From positions 1 through 64,000 of the forward strand of contig NZ_RSFE01000003.1 in assembly GCF_004025325.1 (NCBI RefSeq): a stretch of 64,000 nt of DNA. Reading direction: 5' to 3'. Within the stretch, counting starts at the first letter, position 1; each line of letters starts with the position of its first letter. The stretch is from Pseudidiomarina gelatinasegens. GTDB taxonomy: Bacteria; Pseudomonadota; Gammaproteobacteria; Enterobacterales; Alteromonadaceae. Below are positions 24,345 through 31,868 of the stretch, piece by piece. The translations under genes and the position numbers were made by a program. The notes under the pieces are model-generated. The model was not told the DNA's origin and did not search any database. It worked only from the letters and a program-made list of their open reading frames with translations.

Positions 24345-24707
24345 GTGCAAGTGCTACAGCTAACGGCACTAATTGTGAATCTAAATTGGCATGGCCGATA
24401 CAAACCCCAAAGCCGCTCATTTTTAATGAGCGGCTTTCATTTTACTAATAAAGATTTGAACTTCTCAGAATAAGACCTAGAGGTTGAAGGCCGCTAAGGT
24501 AGTTCATGCTTAACCATACATAGGGATAACATGGTGGACATGGCCATAAAGATGCTCTAAATTATTACGAGTGGCGTTCGTCTGCGCCAGCAGCCTGCTT
24601 CGGCAAACCCCAAGGGAAGACGTATTCATTCAATCAAATATAAACTGATACTTCATTTAGCAAAAGTATTCGCAGGCAGTGCTTGAGCGCTATTTGAGGA
24701 TATTAGT
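24345..24707. other. Intergenic stretch; terminator, otherwise nothing identified
   Basis: A terminator lies at 24409-24437. The remaining 270 bp have no supported ORF. No known RNA family was recognised by eye. A small RNA cannot be excluded. Confidence 0.5.
24409..24437 (+). terminator. Rho-independent terminator
   Basis: AAAGCCGCTCAT (24409-24420), short loop, ATGAGCGGCTTT (24426-24437), perfect 12-bp stem, then CATTTTACT. It ends the transcript of the small gene at 24228. Confidence 0.75.
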
Positions 24708-25331
24708 ATGTACGAACGTAATCCCCCAATACACCAGCCAGTGCCTTACTTTTCTGAGCGCGATATTGAGCAGCTAAAACGAAAAGCCAAGGAGCTCAAG
24801 AAAGCCAAGCCACACCTTACACATACACAATCGTTAGATTTGATTGCAAAAAGCTATGGCTTTAGTCATTGGAAAGTATTACATAAACATACTGACGTTG
24901 ATGTGGCTTTCAAGCAGCTATCTCAGCTCCCGGTTATCGCAATATTTGATATAAAAGACTATATGAGTTTTGCAGAATCGGCATTAGACTTGGATTGGTG
25001 GCAATCATCAGAATGGTTTGGGCAATACCTGTTGCCTAAGCTATATCGGCATTATTGCGAAAACCCGCCAACATACGATTTGGATGATGAAGGAAACCTT
25101 GATATCTCCTTTGAAGATTTCGCCGAAGCATCCTCCCCTGTTGCTGTTTTTCCATCAGTGACACCAGTAACTGATGAATCGGTAGAGCTGTTTATGAAGG
25201 AATTGAATAACGCCGCTTTCTTCGCGCCAATGTATATTATTAAACGTGGGGTAATATTCGATTTATTTTCTGAAGTACTTGACGAGGAAACAAAGCGACT
25301 CAGGACCATTTTTGGCTTTGCGGAGCGCTGA
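24708..25331 (+). CDS. Hypothetical protein with plasmid/accessory-type N-terminal module
   Basis: 207 aa, start ATG after TTGAGG. The N-terminal region (ERDIEQLKRKAKELKKA, then THTQSLDLIAKSYGFSHWKV) resembles the short LKRxAKxLKK...LDxIAxxxGFxxWxxL module found at the start of many accessory-genome proteins of unknown role. The rest (about 70-207) is acidic and soluble with no recognised fold. It is followed by a terminator shared with the convergent small gene at 25404. Confidence 0.65.
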   Translation: MYERNPPIHQPVPYFSERDIEQLKRKAKELKKAKPHLTHTQSLDLIAKSYGFSHWKVLHKHTDVDVAFKQLSQLPVIAIFDIKDYMSFAESALDLDWWQSSEWFGQYLLPKLYRHYCENPPTYDLDDEGNLDISFEDFAEASSPVAVFPSVTPVTDESVELFMKELNNAAFFAPMYIIKRGVIFDLFSEVLDEETKRLRTIFGFAER

Positions 25332-25365
25332 TCAACATCACTTGTAAGTGGAGAGAGCTAGACCA

Positions 25366-25391
25366 AAAACGGAGGCAGTTGCCTCCGTTTT
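25366..25391. terminator. Bidirectional rho-independent terminator
   Basis: AAAACGGAGGC (25366-25376), AGTT loop, GCCTCCGTTTT (25381-25391); perfect 11-bp stem with T-runs on both strands. It serves the plus-strand gene ending at 25331 and the minus-strand gene ending at 25404. Confidence 0.8.
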
Positions 25392-25403
25392 GTATTAAAT
25401 TCA

Positions 25404-25577
25404 TCAACGATGCTTTGACGTTGCATTTTGGCGTTCAATCACTTCGTTTTGCGCCTCAATTGCTTTATCAATTACCCGAGCATACACACGCTTCTTTTCG
25501 CGCGATTTTGCATTTCGCACGAATTCTGACAGGTTCGAATTATAAGTTGTTCTCGGTTTTAGCAACCGACTAAACAT
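25404..25577 (-). CDS. 57-aa basic small protein
   Basis: ATG at 25577 preceded by a strong AAGGAGG. The product begins MFSRLLKPRTTYNSNLSEF, continues VRNAKSREKKRVYARVIDKA and ends ATSKHR. It is highly basic and helical, with no membrane segment. No family is recognised. The ribosome site, terminator and codon pattern support it over the overlapping plus-strand frame. It lies between two palindromic repeats (upstream) and a shared terminator (downstream). Confidence 0.65.
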   Translation of the reverse strand: MFSRLLKPRTTYNSNLSEFVRNAKSREKKRVYARVIDKAIEAQNEVIERQNATSKHR

Positions 25578-25696
25578 GACAAAATCCTCCTTCTCATCGT
25601 TTAGGCTTGCGCTAATTATAGCACTTCACAACGAACCAAACGCCCTCTAAAAACTCACTAAAATGCATATCTATGCACACACCAAAATCCCAAATA

Positions 25697-25743
25697 GCAT
25701 GAAATCATGCTTTTTTGCCGCTCAAAATAGCATGATTTCATGC
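25697..25743. repeat. Pair of 14-bp inverted sequences GCATGAAATCATGC / GCATGATTTCATGC
   Basis: The copy at 25697-25710 and the copy at 25730-25743 are exact reverse complements of each other, and each is itself a near-palindrome (GCATGA...TCATGC). They lie 120-170 bp upstream of the minus-strand gene at 25404-25577. They could be an operator pair or a large hairpin. Confidence 0.6.
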
Positions 25744-25890
25744 CAAGACCATGTGACCAAGTTGGCGGTGACCATGCTAATTTACCTTAATGGGTTTTAA
25801 GCGACGCTGAGATGACGGATAGCTGCAGCCCTTATGTACCAATGGTTGTAAAGCAATGTACATTAAGGTATAAAGATAAAAATCACCCCA

Positions 25891-25942
25891 GACTACCTTG
25901 ACATGGTAGGGGTCGGTAGTTCGAGTCTACTCGGACGCACCA
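25891..25942 (+). tRNA. 3' fragment of tRNA-Val(GAC), island attachment remnant
   Basis: Anticodon stem-loop CTACC-TTGACAT-GGTAG (25893-25909; anticodon GAC at 25900-25902), variable loop, T-arm GGTAGTTCGAGTCTACT-like stem and acceptor strand CGGACGC followed by ACCA (end 25942). The 5' acceptor strand and D-arm, expected as GCGTCCG... about 25 bp upstream, are absent. Duplicated 3' tRNA ends are the normal product of integration by tyrosine recombinases, so this probably marks one end of an inserted island. It is not a functional tRNA. Confidence 0.8.
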
Positions 25943-26062
25943 CTTTTCTAGAATTCATATCCCGCAGTAGCAATCATTACCCTCAGTCGAATTTATGGTT
26001 GACTTAATAGAGCTAAGTTGTTCTTATTTAAAGCTTAATTGAAGTTTTAATAAGGACATTAC

Positions 26063-26704
26063 ATGTTATTCAATAAAAAAGTTGTTCAACTCGTAGCAAT
26101 CTCATCACTCGTTATCTCTCCATTAGCCTTCGCCAACGAAGACACAACCCCTAGTTTCGACCATGTCGGCGCAAGTTATGTGAATTACGACATTGCTGAC
26201 GCATCATTAAGTGGATTCGGAATTCACATTGAGAAATCGTTTAACGAGCACGTATTCTTCAGCGCAAAACACACTGATGTTTCAGAAGAGATCGCGTTAG
26301 TAACCAACCAAGGTACGGTTAACGCTGAAATATCAGCTTTGTTAACTCACGGTAATCTTGGTTATAAGTTTTTTAATAACGGTTCTACCGTCGTATACGG
26401 CAGTGTTGGTTATACACGTGGAAAGGTTTCGGGCGACGCCACCGATTCAACAGGTACTTTTCTTGGTGAAATGAGCGAGAGTGATTCTGGCGTGAACGCT
26501 CAGTTAGGCTTGCGCTCACGTTTTGCATCGAACGTTGAATTCGATATTGCTGTACGCCACATTGATATTGCCGACGAAACAGATCAAGAATTTAGTCTTC
26601 GCGGCCGATATTACGGACAACAAAACTTAAGCTTTTTCGCCGGCTATAGCCGTTTAGATAGCGACGCGAGTAGCTTTGACTTTGGTGTTAGTTATCATTT
26701 TTAA
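26063..26704 (+). CDS. Outer-membrane beta-barrel protein (OmpA-like barrel family)
   Basis: 213 aa with signal peptide ending LAFANE. The mature part is an eight-strand-type barrel: alternating segments such as GFGIHIEKSF, ISALLTHGNLGYKFF, TVVYGSVGYTRGKV, VNAQLGLRSRFASN, FSLRGRYYGQQNLSFFAGYSRL and a terminal FDFGVSYHF with C-terminal Phe, the usual Bam signal. It shares layout and phrases (GNLGYKF, IRH-x-DI, SLRGRY) with the protein at 31150-31773. Function is unknown. Confidence 0.8.
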   Translation: MLFNKKVVQLVAISSLVISPLAFANEDTTPSFDHVGASYVNYDIADASLSGFGIHIEKSFNEHVFFSAKHTDVSEEIALVTNQGTVNAEISALLTHGNLGYKFFNNGSTVVYGSVGYTRGKVSGDATDSTGTFLGEMSESDSGVNAQLGLRSRFASNVEFDIAVRHIDIADETDQEFSLRGRYYGQQNLSFFAGYSRLDSDASSFDFGVSYHF

Positions 26705-26710
26705 GTTTTA

Positions 26711-26743
26711 AAAGCTCCAGTGCCTTAAAGGCACTGGAGCTTT
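26711..26743 (+). terminator. Rho-independent terminator
   Basis: AAAGCTCCAGTGCC (26711-26724), TTAAA loop, GGCACTGGAGCTTT (26730-26743): a perfect 14-bp stem 7 bp after the barrel gene stop. Confidence 0.8.
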
Positions 26744-26783
26744 GCTGTAAAACCACGACGTGTTGGAATGATTGTATCCATTG

Positions 26784-27200
26784 TCACCCTTGTGACATTC
26801 CAACGAGTTCATGCATCACGCGTTCTATTTGCTCGCCGTTTACCAGGTGGTCTCCAAAAATTTCACACAAAGCTTGGTCAAGAGCCGCCTCCATGACCAT
26901 TCCGTTTTGTATGTTCTGAAGCACTGTCAACGCGATTACCTGATACTCAGTTATACGATCATTCTCTTTGCAGCATGTTTCCATGGGGTCTGTCGCATAG
27001 AGCGCAGCATTGATGACATCAGCAGTCATACGCGTCAATTGGCGTGACGGACGCGGCCCTTTATAGCCGCGTCCATCGAGTGCGACGTGTAATGCATCAA
27101 CTCGCCCTTGGCGATCGTCCATTGCACTTGAGCTAACGCAAGGTAGCGTGTGCAAGCGCATGAGCTGATGAATGATTTGGTAAACAGAGGTTGCTTTCAT
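26784..27200 (-). CDS. 138-aa soluble protein of unknown function
   Basis: No membrane segments or signal peptide. Segments include DALHVALDGRGYKGPRPSRQLTRM, ATDPMETCCKEND (vicinal Cys pair) and a helical C-terminus QALCEIFGDHLVNGEQIERV. No family recognised. It lies divergent from the Crp/Fnr-type regulator at 27423 across 222 bp, which makes regulation by that protein possible but unproven. Confidence 0.6.
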   Translation of the reverse strand: MKATSVYQIIHQLMRLHTLPCVSSSAMDDRQGRVDALHVALDGRGYKGPRPSRQLTRMTADVINAALYATDPMETCCKENDRITEYQVIALTVLQNIQNGMVMEAALDQALCEIFGDHLVNGEQIERVMHELVGMSQG

Positions 27201-27422
27201 TAATGTTCTTTTTAATTATTTTTTAATATTTTTTAAACAACAATACTATACCTGACGCTAGCGACACTCTGTGTCGTATATTTTCAATTAGGGTGCGCTC
27301 TGTGTGTTATCGCACAGTGCGATGTGTTTAATGCGGGTAATCTCATCGATTCAGCCGTTACAATTGAGTACCTTAGGATTACAAGTCATGACCGCAGCTA
27401 AACTTCCCGACGGGTTACCTAC

Positions 27423-28169
27423 ATGCCAGCGACGATTATCACGCCCGTGAAAGATCCAACTACACTGATGGGCACTCACTTACCGAACCAAAACAAATTG
27501 TTGTACAGCCTATCCTTAGAAGTACAACAGCGTCTTTTCCCGCATTTGGAAGTTATTGAGATGCCGCTAGGTAAAGTGCTTCATGAGTCCGGTGAATTAA
27601 TCCGCTACGTATACTTCCCTACCAGTTGCATTGTCTCTTTGGTACATGTTTTGAAAGACAGTGCTTCTACCGAGGTTTCGGTTGTTGGACATGATGGTTT
27701 AGTTGGGGTCTCATTATTTATGAGTGGCGGTACCACCACGCTCCGCGCCGTGGTACAGGGTTCTGGCTTTGCTTATCGTTTGGCAACGGAGCATATTGCG
27801 CAGGAATTTCATCGTCATGGTGAATTGATGCTCTTAGTATTGCGATATATTCAAACGCTGTTAACCCAAATGTCGCAAACTGCTGTATGCAATAGGCATC
27901 ATAATATTGAGCAACAATTATGCCGCTGGCTGTTGCTGTCGTTAGACCTCGTCAAAGACAACCACCTAGCCATGACTCAAGCGCTAATCGCTAATACGTT
28001 GGGCGTACGTCGTCAAAGTGTCACGGAAGCTGCTAGGCGCCTTCATAAACACGGCGCTATTAATTATAATCGCGGCCATATATGGGTTACCAACCGCCGC
28101 AAATTGGAACAGCTTTGCTGCGAATGCTATACGGTCGCTAAAACAGAAATCGATCGTTTAATGAACTAA
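27423..28169 (+). CDS. Crp/Fnr-family transcriptional regulator
   Basis: 248 aa. N-terminal cyclic-nucleotide-binding-like beta-roll (about 25-140: GKVLHESGELIRYVYFPTSCIVSL), followed by the dimerisation helix and a C-terminal Crp-type winged HTH (TQALIANTLGVRRQSVTEAARRL, about 188-212). The standard cAMP phosphate-binding RxSA motif is not evident, so cAMP is probably not its ligand. A later start at residue 16 is possible. The effector and targets are unknown. Confidence 0.85.
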   Translation: MPATIITPVKDPTTLMGTHLPNQNKLLYSLSLEVQQRLFPHLEVIEMPLGKVLHESGELIRYVYFPTSCIVSLVHVLKDSASTEVSVVGHDGLVGVSLFMSGGTTTLRAVVQGSGFAYRLATEHIAQEFHRHGELMLLVLRYIQTLLTQMSQTAVCNRHHNIEQQLCRWLLLSLDLVKDNHLAMTQALIANTLGVRRQSVTEAARRLHKHGAINYNRGHIWVTNRRKLEQLCCECYTVAKTEIDRLMN

Positions 28170-28235
28170 TCCCCAAAAGCAATTAACGCGGCATAGTCAC
28201 CAACTGCCCTTGGGGATTAATTTTAATACCAGGAA

Positions 28236-28544
28236 TCAACACTTCGCTAAGCGATAAACTTTTTCAGATGAATTTTCATACGACTCAACATTTGAAGCAT
28301 CGTAAAGATAACAACGACCGCTTTTATTGCGGAAGCTTACACCGTGTCTATCTTCGTGGATAACGTAAGACATCGCCTCTTCTTCGCTGCGCGAACCCGA
28401 ACTACTGCATTGCACTGGGCCGCATGCAAACCAATAACCGGATGAGTTCTGCCAAGTAATAACAACACCGTTACCCGCTATCGCCGAACCTGAGAAAAAC
28501 CCAACAACCAAAGCCAAAACTGCAAATCCATGTGAACATTTCAT
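28236..28544 (-). CDS. Small secreted protein with two disulfide-type Cys pairs
   Basis: 102 aa from the ATG at 28544 (MKCSHGFAVLALVV), preceded by GGAG; a frame start 24 codons further up is unlikely. Signal peptide ends GSAIAG. Mature part NGVVITWQNSSGYWFACGPVQCSSS... with Cys residues in ACGPVQC, GRCYLY and LAKC. No family recognised. A periplasmic or extracellular location is predicted. Confidence 0.6.
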   Translation of the reverse strand: MKCSHGFAVLALVVGFFSGSAIAGNGVVITWQNSSGYWFACGPVQCSSSGSRSEEEAMSYVIHEDRHGVSFRNKSGRCYLYDASNVESYENSSEKVYRLAKC

Positions 28545-28856
28545 GTCAGTGCTCCTTCGCTCTTCCGCGAAAATTTTAGGAGCATTATGTTTAGTCCAAC
28601 ATTTTGAATTGTGCAATTTTTGTACAGTAATTTATCTATTAATATGTAACTCGCCCAAAATAAAGTTTGACTTAGCTGTGAATAGGCGTACAGTGGCCCT
28701 CGTTGGTTAAGAAACAGCAAGTTAAATCTCCTCTACGTCGCATTATTAGCAGTATATCTTCGTCCTGTAGTTTTAAGTTTCATTTTTTACCCCGCATGAT
28801 CCCGTTCATGGCATTGGCTATGGCGGCTAATTAATTAAAATTTTCAGGATAATATT
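28545..28856. other. Intergenic stretch: cold-shock gene promoter and long leader
   Basis: 312 bp. It contains the promoter at 28667-28694 and roughly 155 nt of untranslated leader before the cold-shock gene. No other gene is seen. Confidence 0.6.
28667..28694 (+). promoter_or_regulatory. Putative promoter with long 5' leader of the cold-shock gene
   Basis: TTGACT (28667-28672), 16-bp spacer, TACAGT (28689-28694). Transcription from about 28701 leaves an unusually long leader of about 155 nt, as in temperature-sensing cspA mRNAs (family knowledge). Confidence 0.5.
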
Positions 28857-29066
28857 ATGTCTAATACAGTAAATGGCGTTGTAAAGTGGTTTAACGAAGC
28901 GAAAGGTTTTGGTTTTATTGAGCAACAAGGTGGCGCAGACGTATTTGCTCACTTTAGCGCAATCGCCAGCACCGGTTTCAAAACCTTAGCCGAAGGCCAA
29001 CGTGTATCGTTCTCGATCACTCAAGGTCCTAAAGGCCCACAAGCTGAGAACATCGTAGCGATTTAA
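28857..29066 (+). CDS. CspA-family cold-shock protein
   Basis: 69-aa single cold-shock domain that binds single-stranded RNA/DNA. RNP1 is KGFGFIEQ and RNP2 is VFAHFS. The N-terminus reads [14 protein letters not shown] as in CspA/CspC/CspE. Length is standard. A long leader precedes it and a clean terminator follows, so it is monocistronic. Confidence 0.95.
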   Translation: MSNTVNGVVKWFNEAKGFGFIEQQGGADVFAHFSAIASTGFKTLAEGQRVSFSITQGPKGPQAENIVAI

Positions 29067-29085
29067 TCGCCGTTGTTAGTTTGAT

Positions 29086-29113
29086 AAAAAGGAGCGTATT
29101 CGCTCCTTTTTTT
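29086..29113 (+). terminator. Rho-independent terminator
   Basis: AAAAAGGAGCG (29086-29096), TATT loop, CGCTCCTTTTT, then further T. It ends the cold-shock gene transcript and may act on the convergent DUF393 gene. Confidence 0.8.
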
Positions 29114-29128
29114 GTGCCTGAAATTCAC

Positions 29129-29521
29129 CTATTCGTCGAGTGAACACTGCATGCAGCGTTCTTTACCGGTAATAAGTTTCGAGATGCCGTTTCGGTTACG
29201 CGCGAAATACAAATAGCCTTTATCGGCAAACCATCGAATCAATGGCCAACGTAACATAGCTGTCATCCAACCTCGCCCTACGGCTGACCAAGCGGCATGG
29301 GTAACGTCTAACCCATAAATCATTTCGCCATTTGCTTTTTGGCCATGCAAAATACGATTCGCTTCAGCAATATCAACCTGCGGATAACGCTCGGCAAAGT
29401 CAGACGCCCAAATATTCTCAAAGCGCAGCTTTTTTTGCTTGTCCTTTGCTTTTAAATGACGCATTTCTTTCACGCAAAGCGGACAACCGCCATCGAAAAA
29501 TAAAACCAGCTGTGTCGACAC
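29129..29521 (-). CDS. DUF393 (DCC-family thiol-disulfide oxidoreductase-like) protein
   Basis: 130 aa. The family motif FFDGGCPLCVKEM with its DxxCxxC-type pair is at residues 9-17; a second Cys pair (CMQC) is at the C-terminus. DUF393 proteins have a predicted thioredoxin-like fold and are widespread in marine gammaproteobacteria. Substrate is unknown. Confidence 0.85.
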   Translation of the reverse strand: MSTQLVLFFDGGCPLCVKEMRHLKAKDKQKKLRFENIWASDFAERYPQVDIAEANRILHGQKANGEMIYGLDVTHAAWSAVGRGWMTAMLRWPLIRWFADKGYLYFARNRNGISKLITGKERCMQCSLDE

Positions 29522-29667
29522 AAATGCTACCTCGAAGTGATTTAATGCTCGCTTTAGTATACGCCGTTATTGTTCGCGCCGATCACCGATTAACTTTTGA
29601 CTTTAAGTAGGGTTATTCATAGAATCTGCGCCAGTGTATTTAAGGTATTACTAAATTACGGTAGCAA

Positions 29668-29886
29668 ATGACTATGAAGAAGCTAATTTTCCCTGCATTA
29701 ATGAGCTGTTACATGGCGCTTTTGATGACCTGTTTGATCACGTGGATAAACACGGGCTTTGACTCAGGTTTTTGGGGACGTTGGTTCACGGCATTTTACA
29801 TTGCCTGGCCTATCGCCGGGCTGTTAGTTTTGCTTGATGGCCAGCGTATTCGTGCGTTAAGCGAACGACTCGCCCAGAAGCTTTAA
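29668..29886 (+). CDS. DUF2798 two-helix membrane protein
   Basis: 72 aa. Two membrane helices (FPALMSCYMALLMTCLITW and FYIAWPIAGLLVLLDG) separated by a loop containing FWGRW. This matches the DUF2798 layout. Function is unknown. The M1/M3 start choice is open. A strong hairpin follows. Confidence 0.75.
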   Translation: MTMKKLIFPALMSCYMALLMTCLITWINTGFDSGFWGRWFTAFYIAWPIAGLLVLLDGQRIRALSERLAQKL

Positions 29887-29892
29887 TAAAAA

Positions 29893-29920
29893 AGGGGTGC
29901 AGTCCTAGGACTGCACCCCT
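29893..29920. terminator. Terminator hairpin (GGGTGCAGTCC family, copy 1)
   Basis: AGGGGTGCAGTCC (29893-29905), TA, GGACTGCACCCCT (29908-29920), a perfect 13-bp stem. It serves both the DUF2798 gene and the convergent ompW. An almost identical stem occurs at 31790-31815. Confidence 0.75.
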
Positions 29921-29942
29921 CCTCTTTTCGTACAATACATAG

Positions 29943-30641
29943 TTAGAAGGTATAGCGTAAGCCCAACATGGCCACGGTGGGATCAACTTCAACAGCCACC
30001 GATTCTATGGTCGTGCCATTCAGGCGCACGTCAGCGTCAGTATCGATATCCATCTTCGACACCATGAAATGAACACCCCATTTGTCAGTTAGCTTCCAGT
30101 TCACACCGGCTTGCAACGCATAACCAAAGCTATCTGATAAAGCTAAGTCAACATGATCACCAGCTGTTGCAACGCCTAAAGCGCCGAGCGTATCAACCAA
30201 TTCATTCGATACGTTGTCTTCAAAAAACGTGGTGTAATTTAAGCCAAAGCCAACAAATGGCTTCACGTTATCTGAACCGATATCAAAGTGATATTGCGCT
30301 AATAACGTAGGTGGCAAGTGCTTGGTTTCGCCAATTTTCAATCCCGCTAAAGCACCTGTACCGTGAATTTCATGGCTAAATGGCGTTGCCGCAACCAACT
30401 CTAACGTCCAATTGTCGGTAACTTTGTAATCAAAAGTAAGGCCTAGTTGCGTGTTGTTATCTACGGTAACACCGGTGCTGCCATTTGCCAGGCCAGCAAC
30501 AGTTTCAACCACAGGTAGATTAGAACTGCTATCGTTTGGCATGACACCAATGGCACCCACATTCACACTAAATGTGTCCGCGTATGCTGGTGCTGCGCCA
30601 ATTGCCGCAAGTAAACTACAAACCAATAATGACTTTTTCAT
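29943..30641 (-). CDS. ompW: OmpW-family outer-membrane protein
   Basis: 232 aa. Signal peptide ends APAYA. Mature protein starts DTFSVNVGAIGVMPNDSS and contains TQLGLTFDYKVTDNWTLELVAATPFSHEI, KHLPPTLLAQYHF and VKPFVGFGLNYTTFF, all typical OmpW strands, ending MLGLRYTF with terminal Phe. OmpW forms an eight-stranded barrel with a hydrophobic channel for small molecules. Confidence 0.93.
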   Translation of the reverse strand: MKKSLLVCSLLAAIGAAPAYADTFSVNVGAIGVMPNDSSSNLPVVETVAGLANGSTGVTVDNNTQLGLTFDYKVTDNWTLELVAATPFSHEIHGTGALAGLKIGETKHLPPTLLAQYHFDIGSDNVKPFVGFGLNYTTFFEDNVSNELVDTLGALGVATAGDHVDLALSDSFGYALQAGVNWKLTDKWGVHFMVSKMDIDTDADVRLNGTTIESVAVEVDPTVAMLGLRYTF

Positions 30642-30803
30642 ACAGCTCTCCTTAGTAATTTCCGCACATTTTATAGGGTCACTGGTTAAAAAAATTGATC
30701 CTGATCAACAAACTTAACCACAAGAAAATCATGGGTAATTTGAATAAAGGGAACTACCTACAAGGTGATATAATTAGCGAAAGTCTTCAGGAGGAATACG
30801 CAG

Positions 30804-31055
30804 ATGAAATTAACCGTAGATATCAGCAAGTACCCGCTAACAGAAAATTACATTGAGCCCATTCGCGGCTTTATTGATGAACTGGCGACATTCGATAAGG
30901 TTCATATCATCACCAATACACTCAGCACGCAGCTGTTTGGTGATTACGATGATGTTATGGAAGCACTACAAGTTTGTATTAAATGGTCATTCAATAAATA
31001 CGGTAAAGTCGTATTTGTTTGCAAGTTCCTTCACGGCGACTTGCGCCCTTCTTAA
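30804..31055 (+). CDS. YkoF-like thiamine/HMP-binding-family protein
   Basis: 83 aa after GGAGGA. The sequence MKLTVDISKYPLTENYIEPI, then VHIITNTLSTQLFGDYDDVMEAL, fits the short single-domain YkoF/MTH1187 superfamily, which binds thiamine or related ligands in larger members. Function in this short form is not established. Confidence 0.7.
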   Translation: MKLTVDISKYPLTENYIEPIRGFIDELATFDKVHIITNTLSTQLFGDYDDVMEALQVCIKWSFNKYGKVVFVCKFLHGDLRPS

Positions 31056-31149
31056 CCCTTTTATTACAAATAGTTACAAATGGAACTGTTGTAGCGAATA
31101 CGTGGGCGGCATAAACTGAGTGGGATGACTAAAACACAAGGAAAATCCC

Positions 31150-31773
31150 GTGAATATATGGACAAATTGCGCGCTAGCAATCGCTCTAGCTGCCACATCA
31201 AGCTCAGTTTTTGCACAAACAGAATCTTCGCCAAGCTTTGACTTTATCAGCGGCGGTTCTTTAAAAGCTGATTATGTGGATGAATCGCTTGACGGATTTA
31301 CTGCTTCATTCAGCCAAACTTTCGCCGAGAGTTGGTTCTTGACCGCCGATTACACAAAAGTCTCCTCAGATTACAATTTTGTACAATCTACCGACGTTAT
31401 TTATGTTGAAAAAAGCGATATTTCAAGAATATACGGAAACGTCGGTTACAAATTTTATAACGAAGGCAATACCACAGCTTATGTTTCAGGAGGGCTTGCT
31501 TGGATCGAAATCGTTGTAAGAAACACTTCGTTTCCTGATATTTCTGCAGATGACTCAGGCTGGAACTTAAAAGTTGGTGTGCGCCATCGTTTTGTCGATG
31601 CCTTTGAAGTGGATGCCAGTATTCGCCATTATGATATCGGCAATCTAGACAGTCAGGAAATTAGCCTGAGCGGACGTTACTTTGTCACATCGAATATCAG
31701 TGTTGGCCTTGGCTACAGCATTGTAAGCAGCGAAGAAGATCACAGCTTCATAACTGCCTCATATCATTGGTAA
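31150..31773 (+). CDS. Outer-membrane beta-barrel protein, relative of 26063-26704
   Basis: 207 aa, GTG or later start; signal peptide ends SSVFAQ. The barrel strands include GFTASFSQTFAESWFLTADYT, IYGNVGYKFYNEGNTTAYVSG, WNLKVGVRHRFVDAF and a terminal SFITASYHW. It shares the SPSFDF opening, GNVGYKF, IRHYDI and LSGRYF with the protein at 26063. The two are probably duplicated members of one OM-barrel family about 5 kb apart. Confidence 0.8.
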   Translation: MNIWTNCALAIALAATSSSVFAQTESSPSFDFISGGSLKADYVDESLDGFTASFSQTFAESWFLTADYTKVSSDYNFVQSTDVIYVEKSDISRIYGNVGYKFYNEGNTTAYVSGGLAWIEIVVRNTSFPDISADDSGWNLKVGVRHRFVDAFEVDASIRHYDIGNLDSQEISLSGRYFVTSNISVGLGYSIVSSEEDHSFITASYHW

Positions 31774-31789
31774 CTCCATGTTAAAACGC

Positions 31790-31815
31790 AGGGTGCAGTC
31801 CAAGGACTGCACCCT
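31790..31815 (+). terminator. Terminator hairpin (GGGTGCAGTCC family, copy 2)
   Basis: AGGGTGCAGTCC (31790-31801), AA, GGACTGCACCCT (31804-31815), then CCTCTTA. The stem is nearly identical to that at 29893-29920. Confidence 0.7.
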
Positions 31816-31868
31816 CCTCTTACGCATGATAAACTAACGGCAAGTACGTAATCACCAAGGTTGTTGTT

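Larger units (their letters stand above)
25578..26062. other. Intergenic stretch with palindromes and a tRNA fragment
   Basis: 485 bp without a gene. It holds two 14-bp palindrome-like sequences (25697-25743) upstream of the minus-strand small gene, and the 3' part of tRNA-Val at 25891-25942, which marks an island edge. The part from 25943 to 26062 should contain the promoter of the outer-membrane protein gene. Confidence 0.6.

Noticed and set aside
25379-25573. Plus-strand 64-aa frame
   Set aside because: The minus-strand 57-aa gene has a strong ribosome site and fits the terminator; the plus frame has none.
25697-25743. CRISPR-like repeats
   Set aside because: Only two complementary 14-mers, no regular spacers.
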